From positions 1 through 12,124 of the forward strand of contig JAHHRT010000042.1 of NCBI GenBank assembly GCA_020025615.1: a DNA stretch of 12,124 bases, in the 5' to 3' direction. Under the pieces are notes generated by a model, which was not told where the DNA came from, ran no database searches, and saw only the letters and a list, made by a program, of their open reading frames with translations. The stretch is from Oscillospiraceae bacterium. Lineage in GTDB: Bacteria; Bacillota; Clostridia; Oscillospirales; Oscillospiraceae. How positions within the stretch are numbered: the stretch's first letter is position 1; every line of letters starts with the position of its first letter. Shown in pieces: positions 1 through 6,293 of this stretch. A program made the translations under genes and the position numbers.

Positions 1-16
1 CTTTCTGACAGTCTAA

Positions 17-48
17 ATCCCGCTGAAATCTGTAAATTTCAGCGGGAT
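17..48. terminator. 13-bp stem-loop, likely bidirectional terminator
   Basis: Perfect inverted repeat: arm ATCCCGCTGAAAT (17-29), six-base loop, arm ATTTCAGCGGGAT (36-48). On the plus strand it is followed by a T-rich run (CTTGGTTTTATTT), so it is a good terminator for a gene entering from the left edge. On the minus strand it lies 7 bases past the stop of the 176-aa membrane protein, with only a weak TTTAG tail. It probably serves converging transcripts. Confidence 0.75.
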
Positions 49-55
49 CTTGGTT

Positions 56-586
56 TTATTTGCATTTTCTGGAATGTTTGCCTTTTTCTTTTTCAACCCG
101 GCGGGCGGCAGCCTTCTGAACGCTTTTTACGCGCCTTGCAAGGCTGTCCACATTTCGGTAAGCCAGGCCGAAGCGAAACAGCTTTTTGCCGTTCGCATCT
201 TTGAAAACCGTCACCTCGTCCCAGTAATCCGATACAAGGCCTTCCGAATGACGCACCCGAACGGATTCCGTCTTGGTTTCACAGGATGCAATCTGAGAAA
301 TATGGTACTGCCGCATCCGAAGCCCATTGTGGTACTGAATCTGGCCGTCTGCATAAACCTCCGCTCTGATGCGGAGCGAAAGCAGGGCCCAAACACCGCC
401 AGCCGCCAGGAGCAGGAAAATGCCAATGCACACCGCAAACTGTCCTATGGACTGGCAGAGAAAGGGCATCACCGCTGCCAAGACCGACGATCCCAGCAGG
501 AAGATTCCGCACAGGAGCGTCATAACCCAATATCCTTTTTTCAGGCAAACCGTAAAATCAGGTGTTTCCAGAGAAAGTTCATCCAT
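56..586 (-). CDS. Two-helix membrane protein with PH-like cytoplasmic domain
   Basis: This 176-aa protein has two hydrophobic helices at about residues 18-42 and 47-70, then a soluble segment (about 72-155). That segment is rich in alternating polar and hydrophobic positions (EVYADGQIQYHNG, DEVTVFKDANGKKLFRF), like the small bacterial PH-like/DUF domains that follow a helical hairpin. The C-terminus is a very basic tail (RRVEKEKGKHSRKCK). The expected topology is a membrane hairpin with the domain and tail in the cytoplasm. The ATG start is supported by AGGGAG eight bases upstream. The gene begins 24 bases after the stop of the MFS transporter gene and has no promoter of its own, so the two are probably co-transcribed. 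The function is unknown; a membrane anchor or an accessory factor is possible. The PH-like reading rests on overall pattern, not on a diagnostic motif. Confidence 0.8.
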   Translation of the reverse strand: MDELSLETPDFTVCLKKGYWVMTLLCGIFLLGSSVLAAVMPFLCQSIGQFAVCIGIFLLLAAGGVWALLSLRIRAEVYADGQIQYHNGLRMRQYHISQIASCETKTESVRVRHSEGLVSDYWDEVTVFKDANGKKLFRFGLAYRNVDSLARRVKSVQKAAARRVEKEKGKHSRKCK

Positions 587-610
587 TTTCCCATCTCCCT
601 GTAAAGTTAC

Positions 611-1798
611 TTATTTTGCGTCTCTGGCGGTGAAAAGGGTCACAATGCCGCCAACCAGTGCGGCACCCAGAGAAACCAGAATCATCACCGGAACGCCGAA
701 ATGCTGGCACAGGAAGCCGCCGCTGGACATTGCCAGCAGATTTCCCAGGGTGCAGGCCGCACCCAGATAGCTCTGGGCACGCACCGAATCCCCGCTGCCC
801 GCCACCTGCTCGCCGTAGTTCACGGAGCTGATGACGTACAGGCCGTAACCCAGCATCTGGGTGGCCTGGGCCAGATAAATCCCGCCGGGGGTGGCTGCCA
901 GCAGCAGGCCCACCGGCTTTGCCGCCATAAACAGGCCGGAAAAGATGACCCAGTGGCTCACCTTACATTTTTTCGCCAGCAGCGGGAAGCCGAACATCAC
1001 AGGCAGCTCCACAAAGGCGCAGATTGCCGAAGCAATTCCCTGCTCCTGGGCACTGCCCTGCTTGGTCACCATAATCTGATACAGAAAGTTGCTCACCAGG
1101 TTGTGGCTGTACTGAAGGAAGACACTGCCCAGCAGAAATGCGGTGAACAGGGGGTATTTTCTCAGGAAGCTCCCCTCTGTCTCCTGCTGTTCTGCCACAA
1201 TGGGTTTGCTGAGATCCTGTTCTCCTGCCAGATGATACCAAACCGCACCTGCCGCCAGAGCCACAGCGCACAATGCACCCATCATCGCCACCATATTGAG
1301 GCCACGCAGCCGCACCAGCGTGCCGGTGGCAAAGGCCAGGATACTATAGCCCAGAGAGCCGATTCCCCGGGCGATGCTGTAATTGGTGGGAGAGCCCCGG
1401 TGAATAGCCTCCATACCCACGGCATTGATCAGGGCAGGCAGCAGCAAAAGCAGCAGAATGGAAATGCCCAGGCCCAGCTCTTTGCCCACTCTGGGCACCC
1501 CGGGCAGCAGCAGAAGGAGATTGCCCGCCAGAATCATTCCGCCCATTCCCGTCAGGATTTTCCAGAGCTTCCATCTCCCGCCCCGGGAAACCACCTCTGC
1601 CAGCACCAGCTGGGCCACACAGGACAAGGCGGTGCAGGTTCCCAGGAACACACTGATTTTACTGTCCGTAAATCCGAAGCCGTGGAGCACATTGCTGGAA
1701 AAGCCCATGGTCACAGCATAAAATCCCCAGCAGACGATATGCAAAAGGGCATAGGCCGACGTGGCGTTCACCCATTTTCTACGTTCTTGTTTCAACAC
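611..1798 (-). CDS. Major facilitator superfamily (MFS) transporter
   Basis: A 395-aa polytopic membrane protein with about 12 helices in two halves, joined by a hydrophilic loop at residues 189-218 (AGEQDLSKPIVAEQQ). This is the classic MFS architecture and length. The loop after helix 2 (EVVSRGGRWKLW, about 68-79) is a degenerate form of the MFS motif A (GxxxDxxGRR). The overall style (N-terminal YALLHIVCWGFYAVTMGF, GIGSLGYSILAF near 146-157) recalls the LacY/nucleoside-symporter-like MFS groups often found in Clostridia. The substrate cannot be read from sequence. The start is GTG at 1798: the SD GAAAAGG sits seven bases upstream, and an ATG at 1805 would run into a stop within eight codons. 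A strong promoter lies upstream, and the PH-like membrane protein follows as the likely second gene of the operon. Confidence 0.88.
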   Translation of the reverse strand: MLKQERRKWVNATSAYALLHIVCWGFYAVTMGFSSNVLHGFGFTDSKISVFLGTCTALSCVAQLVLAEVVSRGGRWKLWKILTGMGGMILAGNLLLLLPGVPRVGKELGLGISILLLLLLPALINAVGMEAIHRGSPTNYSIARGIGSLGYSILAFATGTLVRLRGLNMVAMMGALCAVALAAGAVWYHLAGEQDLSKPIVAEQQETEGSFLRKYPLFTAFLLGSVFLQYSHNLVSNFLYQIMVTKQGSAQEQGIASAICAFVELPVMFGFPLLAKKCKVSHWVIFSGLFMAAKPVGLLLAATPGGIYLAQATQMLGYGLYVISSVNYGEQVAGSGDSVRAQSYLGAACTLGNLLAMSSGGFLCQHFGVPVMILVSLGAALVGGIVTLFTARDAK

Positions 1799-1831
1799 TT
1801 TTCATCCTTTTCTTCCATAGCATAATGGTTC

Positions 1832-1860
1832 ATTATAGGGTCTGTCCGCACAAAAAGCAA
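1832..1860 (-). promoter_or_regulatory. Promoter of the MFS operon
   Basis: Minus-strand -35 TTGCTT (1860-1855) and perfect -10 TATAAT (1837-1832) with a 17-base spacer. Transcription should begin near 1825, about 27 bases before the GTG start, leaving room for little more than the ribosome binding site. The same hexamer pair and spacing drive the lipoprotein gene at 4126-4154. Confidence 0.75.
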
Positions 1861-1906
1861 GAGTCGGCCCTCAGAATATTCTTTCTGACAGCATTTCCCA
1901 TGGGCT

Positions 1907-2020
1907 GCCCTGCGGGTATTTATGGCTACTCTGCGGAAAAAGCTGGAAGCTGCCCCCAATTCCCCGCAGTATATCCAAACCCATGTGGGCGTGGGCTATC
2001 GGATGGTGCTGGTCGAATAA
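1907..2020 (+). pseudogene. C-terminal remnant of a KdpE-like response regulator
   Basis: Reading from about 1907 to the TAA at 2018-2020 gives LRVFMATLRKKLEAAP, then YIQTHVGVGYRMVLVE. This is the recognition helix and C-terminal hairpin of an OmpR/PhoB winged-helix domain, and the LRVFMATLRKK wording is typical of KdpE regulators of potassium transport. The frame is closed upstream by a TGA at 1886-1888, and nothing resembling the receiver domain or the first part of the wHTH precedes it. Only about 37 of roughly 230 residues survive, and there is no ribosome binding site. It is therefore a 5'-truncated, dead fragment. No kdp transporter gene or sensor kinase lies nearby. The breakpoint lies just upstream of 1907, close to a CTTTCTGACAG sequence (1881-1891) that also occurs at the start of the window. 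Confidence 0.8.
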
Positions 2021-2108
2021 GTGCCATTGCCTGGTGTTCGGTGCGTATGACAGTTCTTTTCAAAAACGATTTCTTCTTCGTTGTCGTTAACGGCAGGTGA
2101 AGGCAGGA

Positions 2109-2137
2109 TTGAAACATTCACGAAATCGTGGTATACT
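2109..2137 (+). promoter_or_regulatory. Promoter of the small membrane-protein pair
   Basis: -35 TTGAAA (2109-2114) and -10 TATACT (2132-2137) separated by 17 bases. The start point would be near 2144, giving a leader of about 43 bases to the ATG at 2187. The promoter lies just after the regulator remnant and shows that the small genes are transcribed independently of it. Confidence 0.7.
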
Positions 2138-2186
2138 GCCCGTATCGGAACCACGGTATCGGAAAGATACAGAAAGGGTGCGTAAT

Positions 2187-2384
2187 ATGTTATATACCAT
2201 TACAGCGATTATTTGTTCCCTCGTTGGTTATTGGATTGGACTGATGATTGGCGTATCCGTAAATCTTGAAAGTATGGGTGTGCTGTTCGCTATTCTGATT
2301 ATGGGCGGCTTCAATATTTATGCCACCGTAAAGAACAGCAAAAAGGATACGCCGACTAACGCAGAAAAGGAGTCATCTTTATGA
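2187..2384 (+). CDS. Small two-helix membrane protein (65 aa)
   Basis: The open frame extends to 2097, but the sensible start is the ATG at 2187. It is preceded by GAAAGGG nine bases upstream, lies downstream of the promoter and starts directly with a membrane helix. The 65-aa product has helices at about residues 2-24 (YTITAIICSLVGYWIGLMIG) and 31-47 (GVLFAILIMGGFNIYATV), then a hydrophilic tail with KNSKKDTPTNAEKESSL character. Glycines within the helices (GYWIG, MGGF) suggest helix packing or oligomerisation. I do not recognise a family. Its stop codon overlaps the next start by ATGA (2381-2384), so the two genes are translationally coupled. The region is more AT-rich than its neighbours, which together with the adjacent regulator remnant hints at acquired or decaying DNA. 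Confidence 0.7.
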   Translation: MLYTITAIICSLVGYWIGLMIGVSVNLESMGVLFAILIMGGFNIYATVKNSKKDTPTNAEKESSL

Positions 2385-2545
2385 AAAAAATCGGGTTGGG
2401 AATTTCCATTCTGTTGTTTGCCATCCTGTTTTTCCAGTGCTCTTATGGACTGGATGCGTCGGCCCTTGTGATGGGTCTGGTGGGTCTTGTCTTCTCAATC
2501 ATTGGCTTTTGCGAAAAAAGCCAGCCCACGGACACAGAAAATTGA
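2381..2545 (+). CDS. Very small two-helix membrane protein (54 aa)
   Basis: A 54-aa frame starting at the ATG of the ATGA overlap with the preceding gene; AAAAGGAG lies nine bases upstream inside that gene. The protein begins MKKIGLGISILLFAIL, then a short loop (QCSYGLDAS), a second helix (about 28-44, ALVMGLVGLVFSIIGF) and a polar end (CEKSQPTDTEN). The two helices and tail mirror the layout of its partner, so the pair may form a hetero-oligomer. The Cys at residue 20 is not in a proper lipobox (LFFQC), so lipidation is unlikely. The gene ends 18 bases before a terminator stem, which closes a compact two-gene unit. The function is unknown; small paired membrane proteins of this kind include stress, immunity and transporter-accessory proteins, but nothing here singles one out. 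Confidence 0.65.
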   Translation: MKKIGLGISILLFAILFFQCSYGLDASALVMGLVGLVFSIIGFCEKSQPTDTEN

Positions 2546-2562
2546 AACCGCATGGACAGCAA

Positions 2563-2596
2563 AGGCTCTGAGAGAAATCCCAGAGCCTATTTTTGT
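2563..2596 (+). terminator. Intrinsic terminator after the small membrane-protein pair
   Basis: Arms AGGCTCTG (2563-2570) and CAGAGCCT (2581-2588) with a ten-base loop, followed by ATTTTTGTT. It ends the two-gene unit about 18 bases after the second stop codon. Confidence 0.8.
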
Positions 2597-2608
2597 TCCG
2601 GCGGGATA

Positions 2609-2637
2609 TTGACATTAAATTTCCTTTCCACTAGAAT
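2609..2637 (+). promoter_or_regulatory. Promoter of cobI
   Basis: Consensus -35 TTGACA (2609-2614) and near-consensus -10 TAGAAT (2632-2637) with a 17-base spacer. Transcription should start near 2644, which leaves an unusually long leader of about 165 bases before the cobI ATG. Confidence 0.75.
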
Positions 2638-2643
2638 AAAAGC

Positions 2644-2809
2644 AATGTGTGCGGCTTGCCCGCAAATAACAACTCAGACTGTCAAGAAGCGGTTATTTTT
2701 CCGTGGACGGAAAGGAAAATCGCCGGAAGGAAGCCCGGTATCTTTCCGGTTCCGTCGGTTTTTCAGTGGGAAACCAGCTTTTTGAGGAATGTAATAAGGA
2801 GAACTGAAC
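2644..2809 (+). promoter_or_regulatory. Structured leader of cobI (no canonical B12 riboswitch seen)
   Basis: The leader holds several short hairpins: AAATAAC (2664-2670) with GTTATTT (2692-2698), a TTTCCG/CGGAAA hairpin just after it, a CCGGAA/TTCCGG pairing around 2733-2755, and GGTTTTTC/GGGAAACC close to the start codon with G-U pairs. A cobalamin riboswitch would be the expected control element for a corrin gene. There is a vague resemblance (GGAAGCCCGGT...TTTCCGG), but the conserved B12 box (GCCACTG) is missing, so I do not call one. AAGGAG eight bases before the ATG is the ribosome binding site. Confidence 0.4.
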
Positions 2810-3502
2810 ATGGAAAGAGGAACACTCTATGGGGTGGGCGTCGGCCCCGGAGACCCCGAACTGGTCACTGTAAAGGCCGTGCGGCTTCTGAAACAGGCGG
2901 ACATTGTCGCTGTGCCGGATAAGGGAACCGGAGAGAAAACCGCTCTGCAAATCGTAAAGGACTATGTAGACGAGGAGAAGGTTCAGTACTTCCCTACCCC
3001 CATGATTCGGGACCAGCAGGCGTTACAGCACAATTATGAATCCCAGGCCGACCGAATCTGTGCTTTCCTGGACCAGGGAAAGACCGTGGTATTCATCACC
3101 CTGGGAGACCCCACCGTCTACTCCACCTATTACTACATTCACAAAATCGTGGAAAGCCGGGGCTATGAGGCCGAGCTGATTCCCGGTGTTCCCTCTTTCT
3201 GCGCCGTTGCCGCCCGCCTGGGAATCTCCCTGTGTGAGCGTTCTGAGCGGCTGCTCATTGTACCCGCCAGCAGCCCGGTGGAAGATGCTCTGCCCATCCA
3301 GGCCAACAAGGTCTTTATGAAGGCGGGAAGCTCCATTCTGGAGCTCCAGCAGCAGCTGAAAAACGCAGGTCAGCTGGAGGAAGCCTATGCCGTGGAAAAT
3401 TGCAGCATGGAAAACGAGCACGTCTGGCGCAGCTTCTCCGAAATGGACCAGCCCAGCGGCTACTATTCCATTGTGGTAGTCAAGGAGCATAAAGAAAACT
3501 GA
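2810..3502 (+). CDS. cobI/cbiL: Precorrin-2 / cobalt-factor II C20-methyltransferase
   Basis: A 230-aa member of the tetrapyrrole methylase family, the normal length for CobI/CbiL. The enzyme transfers a methyl group from S-adenosylmethionine to C-20 of precorrin-2 or cobalt-factor II, an early step of corrin ring synthesis in the cytoplasm. Visible motifs are the N-terminal glycine-rich GVGVGPGDPELVTVKA (8-23), LGDPTVYST (98-106), the hallmark of this subgroup, and GVPSFCAVAA (126-135). In an anaerobe the substrate is more likely cobalt-factor II (CbiL). The gene stands alone, with its own promoter and terminator, and no other cobalamin gene is in the window. The pathway may therefore be scattered, or the gene may be a relic of a lost cluster. 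The reading frame and all motifs look intact. Confidence 0.92.
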   Translation: MERGTLYGVGVGPGDPELVTVKAVRLLKQADIVAVPDKGTGEKTALQIVKDYVDEEKVQYFPTPMIRDQQALQHNYESQADRICAFLDQGKTVVFITLGDPTVYSTYYYIHKIVESRGYEAELIPGVPSFCAVAARLGISLCERSERLLIVPASSPVEDALPIQANKVFMKAGSSILELQQQLKNAGQLEEAYAVENCSMENEHVWRSFSEMDQPSGYYSIVVVKEHKEN

Positions 3503-3509
3503 CAAACAG

Positions 3510-3546
3510 CAGCCGGATACCTAAAAATCAGGTATCCGGCTGTTTT
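3510..3546. terminator. Strong terminator between cobI and the lipoprotein gene
   Basis: Arms CAGCCGGATACCT (3510-3522) and AGGTATCCGGCTG (3530-3542), 13 perfect pairs with a seven-base loop, followed by TTTTCTGTTCTTATTTT on the plus strand. It sits eight bases after the cobI stop and ten before the end of the converging lipoprotein gene. The plus-strand direction is clearly the better terminator; the minus-strand tail is weaker. Confidence 0.88.
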
Positions 3547-3552
3547 CTGTTC

Positions 3553-4011
3553 TTATTTTGCAGAAATGGTTAAGCGGTTGAAGCACTCCTGTGCGGATTC
3601 CTGGGACACATTGTTGCCCAGAACTATGCCGGTATTGGTGCCGGCAACCTTGATGACATAGTTATATTCGCTGTCGTTGTATTTCCAGAATTCATATTCA
3701 TTGCCATCCTTGGTGCCGGAATCCAGCACATATGCCTTTTCGTCTCTCTCCACAGCGTTGATATATTCGGAATAGGCCTCTCCCTGGATGAAGGCGCCCT
3801 GGCTCAGGGTCTCGCCGTCGTGAGAAATGGTAAAGGGGACCTCTGAAGTCATCTTATAGTGGTCCGTCGTGTCCAGGGTGATCTTCACCGAGTCGCCGTT
3901 GTCAACAGAAAACAGATACGTCATGGAACTGCTTGTAGTACATCCGGCAAGCATCGCCAGCATACAGACCAGAACTGCAAAACAAAGGACGGTTTTTTTC
4001 ATCTTGCTCAT
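3553..4011 (-). CDS. Small secreted lipoprotein of unknown function
   Basis: The frame is open up to 4125, but the ATG at 4011 is the best start: GAGG (4024-4021) is nine bases upstream, and the protein then opens with a textbook lipoprotein signal. This is MSKMKK, a hydrophobic stretch, and the lipobox LAGC with Cys24. ATGs at 4017 and 4026 are alternatives with poorer spacing. The mature part is about 129 residues and should be anchored outside the membrane. It has a beta-rich, acidic character (TYLFSVDNGDSVKITLD, GNEYEFWKYNDSEYNY) and ends with an alpha segment (SQESAQECFNRLTIS). I do not recognise a family; small Clostridia lipoproteins with this layout usually have no assigned role. The gene is monocistronic, with its own promoter and a shared terminator. 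Confidence 0.8.
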   Translation of the reverse strand: MSKMKKTVLCFAVLVCMLAMLAGCTTSSSMTYLFSVDNGDSVKITLDTTDHYKMTSEVPFTISHDGETLSQGAFIQGEAYSEYINAVERDEKAYVLDSGTKDGNEYEFWKYNDSEYNYVIKVAGTNTGIVLGNNVSQESAQECFNRLTISAK

Positions 4012-4125
4012 ATTCATCGACCTCATACTTTCTGAATGTTTTATGATCGTGTTTTGGGGTGCTGGGGATGATTTCTTTCGGTGAGGGGCACCTCCTATCA
4101 TTTCTTCGAAAATTTTTATGGGCAC

Positions 4126-4154
4126 ATTATAAACGAAGTTCTACTGAAAAGCAA
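4126..4154 (-). promoter_or_regulatory. Promoter of the lipoprotein gene
   Basis: Minus-strand -35 TTGCTT (4154-4149), 17-base spacer, perfect -10 TATAAT (4131-4126). The leader to the ATG at 4011 is about 108 bases. It contains an AGGAGGTG near 4092-4099 that has no start codon at usable distance, held in a small GGTG/CACC hairpin enclosed by ATGAT/ATCAT. Confidence 0.75.
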
Positions 4155-4197
4155 CAGAAAAATTGTAATTTTTTACCATTTATAAAAAGCGAAAAAG

Positions 4198-4237
4198 CAG
4201 CCGGAGAAGCTGCCTGTCACGGTGCCTTCTCCGGCTG
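4198..4237 (-). terminator. Terminator of the traX-RR-HK operon
   Basis: Arms CAGCCGGAGAAG and CTTCTCCGGCTG (4198-4209 and 4226-4237), 12 perfect pairs with a 16-base loop. Read on the minus strand it is followed by CTTTTTCGCTTTTT. It lies 13 bases after the kinase stop codon and closes the operon. Confidence 0.9.
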
Positions 4238-4250
4238 TATGATTTGTGAA

Positions 4251-5651
4251 TCAGTTTGCTGCTTCCCGGCGCGGCAGAACCATGCGCACCACAGCTCCCG
4301 GTTCCCAGTTCTGGATTTCTAAGCTTCCTCCATGGTCTCGGGCCGTCTGCCGGGCAAAGCAAAGACCCATGCCCATGTGCCCCTGGGAGGGGCGGTGGGC
4401 ATCCTGGGTATAGAGGGCATAGCCTGCATGGGCCAGCGCCTCCCGGGAAAAGCCCGGGCCGTTATCCGAAACCTCAATGACCAGGTTTCCATCCTGAATC
4501 TGTGTACTTAGGGTCACCGTGTCCTTCGTAAAGCGGACCGCATTGTCCAGGAGATTCAGGACCGCTCTGGAAACCTGTTCCGAATCCAGAACACAGCGGC
4601 CCTCGGGCGGCTCCTGGGCACGCAGTTCGATGGACTTGGGGCGGCAAAGGGCTTCCGCTGCCGCTTTCCACTGTTCATACAGCGGCCCCAGCTCTACAGT
4701 CTCCTGCTGTGTCGGGGTGTTTTCTCCTGCCGCCACGGAACGGAGCCGGCCCAGATAGGCTTCCATCCGCTGGGTGCTCCGCAAAATGGCATCCACGTTT
4801 TTCTTCTGCGGCTCCGAAAGCGCTTCTTCTGCCAAAAGCTCTGCATTGCCCCCGGCAATGGTCAGAGGGGTTTTGAGGTCGTGGGTCAGGGCCGACAACT
4901 CCCGCTGCCGCTGCTGCTCCATGGCCCACTGGGCCTGTAACGATTGAGAGAGATTCTGCCGCAAAAGCTCCATGGATTCCAACGCCTGCCGCAATTCCCG
5001 AACCCTGGCCCCGGTTTCCAGGGGCGCTTCCAAATCCCGTTTGGCAATGGTTTGGGCGGCAGCCGTCAGCACCTGAATGTCCCGCCGCAGCCGTCGGGCA
5101 AATCTCCTGGTGCACAGGAGCAAAGCCGCCATTCCGGCAACGGTCATCCACAGCACAACCAGGATTTGCAGGTCCGGCAGATGGCGAAACAGCCACGGGC
5201 TGGTATAGGGCATGGAAAAGTTATACTGAAAGGCGCAGAGCCTTCCGTCCGGCAGCTGTACATAGCGCTGATAAAAGGAATAGGGAAAGCCGGAAACCAT
5301 CGGTTCCCGGGACCGGGCCGCAGCCTGAAGCCTTGTCTGCTGCCCCTGGCTCAGCCCGGAATGGGCTGTGACATTGCCGCTGTCATCCAGACAGATCCAG
5401 CGGTAATAATAAGGAAGCGCCTCCGGGGCGGCGGTTCCCTCGGCCAGAGAGGTTTCCCACTGCCCTGCCCCTCTCTCCGCTATATTGGCTGGCAGCACGC
5501 CGCCCGTGCCGATGACCAGCAGGAAAACCAGCGCGCCGCTTGCCAACACCACCAGCAGTGAAGCCGCCACCGCCAGCAGATAGCGAAACAGCAGGCGGTT
5601 GAGGGTTATGCCTTTGGATCTGGACGCTGCCACTGATACCCCACCCCCCAT
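4251..5651 (-). CDS. Membrane sensor histidine kinase
   Basis: A 466-aa kinase. TM1 (about 20-48) and TM2 (about 161-181) flank an extracytoplasmic sensor region of about 110 residues. A HAMP-like linker and coiled coil follow (to about 248). The H box is LSALTHDLKTPLT with phospho-acceptor His257. The ATP domain has the N box LLDNAVRF (Asn370), G1 DNGPGF (396-401) and G2 GHMGMGL (424-430). All catalytic features are present. The protein phosphorylates the response regulator encoded just upstream. The reading frame overlaps the end of that gene by 46 bases from the ATG at 5651. A GTG at 5633 is an alternative start and has better-placed G-rich SD-like sequence, so the N-terminus is uncertain by six residues. 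The sensor region does not resemble a named ligand-binding fold by eye. The ALTHDLKTPLT wording is shared with kinases of VanS/antimicrobial-peptide type systems. Confidence 0.93.
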   Translation of the reverse strand: MGGGVSVAASRSKGITLNRLLFRYLLAVAASLLVVLASGALVFLLVIGTGGVLPANIAERGAGQWETSLAEGTAAPEALPYYYRWICLDDSGNVTAHSGLSQGQQTRLQAAARSREPMVSGFPYSFYQRYVQLPDGRLCAFQYNFSMPYTSPWLFRHLPDLQILVVLWMTVAGMAALLLCTRRFARRLRRDIQVLTAAAQTIAKRDLEAPLETGARVRELRQALESMELLRQNLSQSLQAQWAMEQQRQRELSALTHDLKTPLTIAGGNAELLAEEALSEPQKKNVDAILRSTQRMEAYLGRLRSVAAGENTPTQQETVELGPLYEQWKAAAEALCRPKSIELRAQEPPEGRCVLDSEQVSRAVLNLLDNAVRFTKDTVTLSTQIQDGNLVIEVSDNGPGFSREALAHAGYALYTQDAHRPSQGHMGMGLCFARQTARDHGGSLEIQNWEPGAVVRMVLPRREAAN

Positions 5652-6283
5652 ACGGTTTTGATTGGCTCCTGCCCCACCTGGCGGAGCTTCGCCCGAATAT
5701 TTTTAATGTGTTCTGTGACCGTAGAATCCTCCGCCGTACCGTCGTATCCGAAGGCCCCTTCGTAAATCTGCTCCTTGCTGAGGGTCTGCCCCATGTGCAC
5801 CGCCAGATATTCGCAGATTCCGTATTCCCCGGGGGTGAGCTTCACCTGGGTATCTCCGCAGTAAAGCTCCCGGGCCCCCATGTCGAAGGACAGCTCGCCC
5901 CAGGCCATGCGGCTTCTGGGGGTGCGCTGTTCCCGGCGAAGATGGGCATTGACCCTGGCCCGCAGTTCCGAAAGATGGAAGGGCTTTAGCAGGTAATCAT
6001 CTCCGCCCAGGCCCAGCCCGGTGAGAATGTCCGCCTCCTGATTCTTGGCAGTCAGGAACAGGATGGGGCAGTCCACCCGGTCCCGGATGCGTCGGCAGAG
6101 GGCAAAGCCGTCCTCCCCGGGCATCATTACATCCAGCAGGATACAGTCCGCCCAGCGGCAATGGGCCGGGGTCAGCGCACTGCCCCCCTCCAGCGCCGTA
6201 ACCTGATGACCGTCCCGCTGTAAGGCGGTGGTCAGCAGGTCCCGCAAATCCGCATCATCATCCAGTACCAGGATATGGGCCAC
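5606..6283 (-). CDS. OmpR/PhoB-family response regulator
   Basis: A 225-aa regulator from the GTG at 6283. An upstream GTG at 6292 overlaps the only good SD (GAGG, 6295-6292), whereas the 6283 codon sits eight bases after it and gives MAHILVLDDDAD, the normal receiver start. The receiver has the acidic pocket DDD (8-10), phospho-acceptor Asp51 in LLDVMMPGEDGF, Thr78 and Lys100 in LLKPF. The C-terminal winged helix contains LTPGEYGICEYLA and ends with IKTVWGVGYQW. The wording AKNQEADILTGLGLGGDDY is common in regulators of the SpaR/VanR/CprR type that answer to peptide antibiotics in Clostridia; that role is inference here. The SD overlaps the traX stop codon, so the genes are translationally coupled. 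The likely target is its own operon, but no clear tandem binding site was found. Confidence 0.93.
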   Translation of the reverse strand: MAHILVLDDDADLRDLLTTALQRDGHQVTALEGGSALTPAHCRWADCILLDVMMPGEDGFALCRRIRDRVDCPILFLTAKNQEADILTGLGLGGDDYLLKPFHLSELRARVNAHLRREQRTPRSRMAWGELSFDMGARELYCGDTQVKLTPGEYGICEYLAVHMGQTLSKEQIYEGAFGYDGTAEDSTVTEHIKNIRAKLRQVGQEPIKTVWGVGYQWQRPDPKA

Positions 6284-6293
6284 AGAAAACACC

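Noticed and set aside
701..1825. 374-codon plus-strand frame antisense to the MFS gene
   Set aside because: H/Q/G-rich shadow of a hydrophobic transporter gene; no domain or proper start signal.
1825..2100. 91-codon plus-strand frame covering the regulator remnant
   Set aside because: It is in a different frame from the recognisable KdpE-like residues, has no ribosome binding site and shows no protein-like pattern.
2644..2809. Cobalamin riboswitch in the cobI leader
   Set aside because: Only a loose GGAAGCCCGGT...TTTCCGG resemblance; the conserved B12 box is absent. Needs a covariance-model search before being called.
4012..4125. N-terminal extension of the lipoprotein to 4125
   Set aside because: It would bury the lipoprotein signal peptide 38 residues inside the protein and begins at or before the predicted transcription start.
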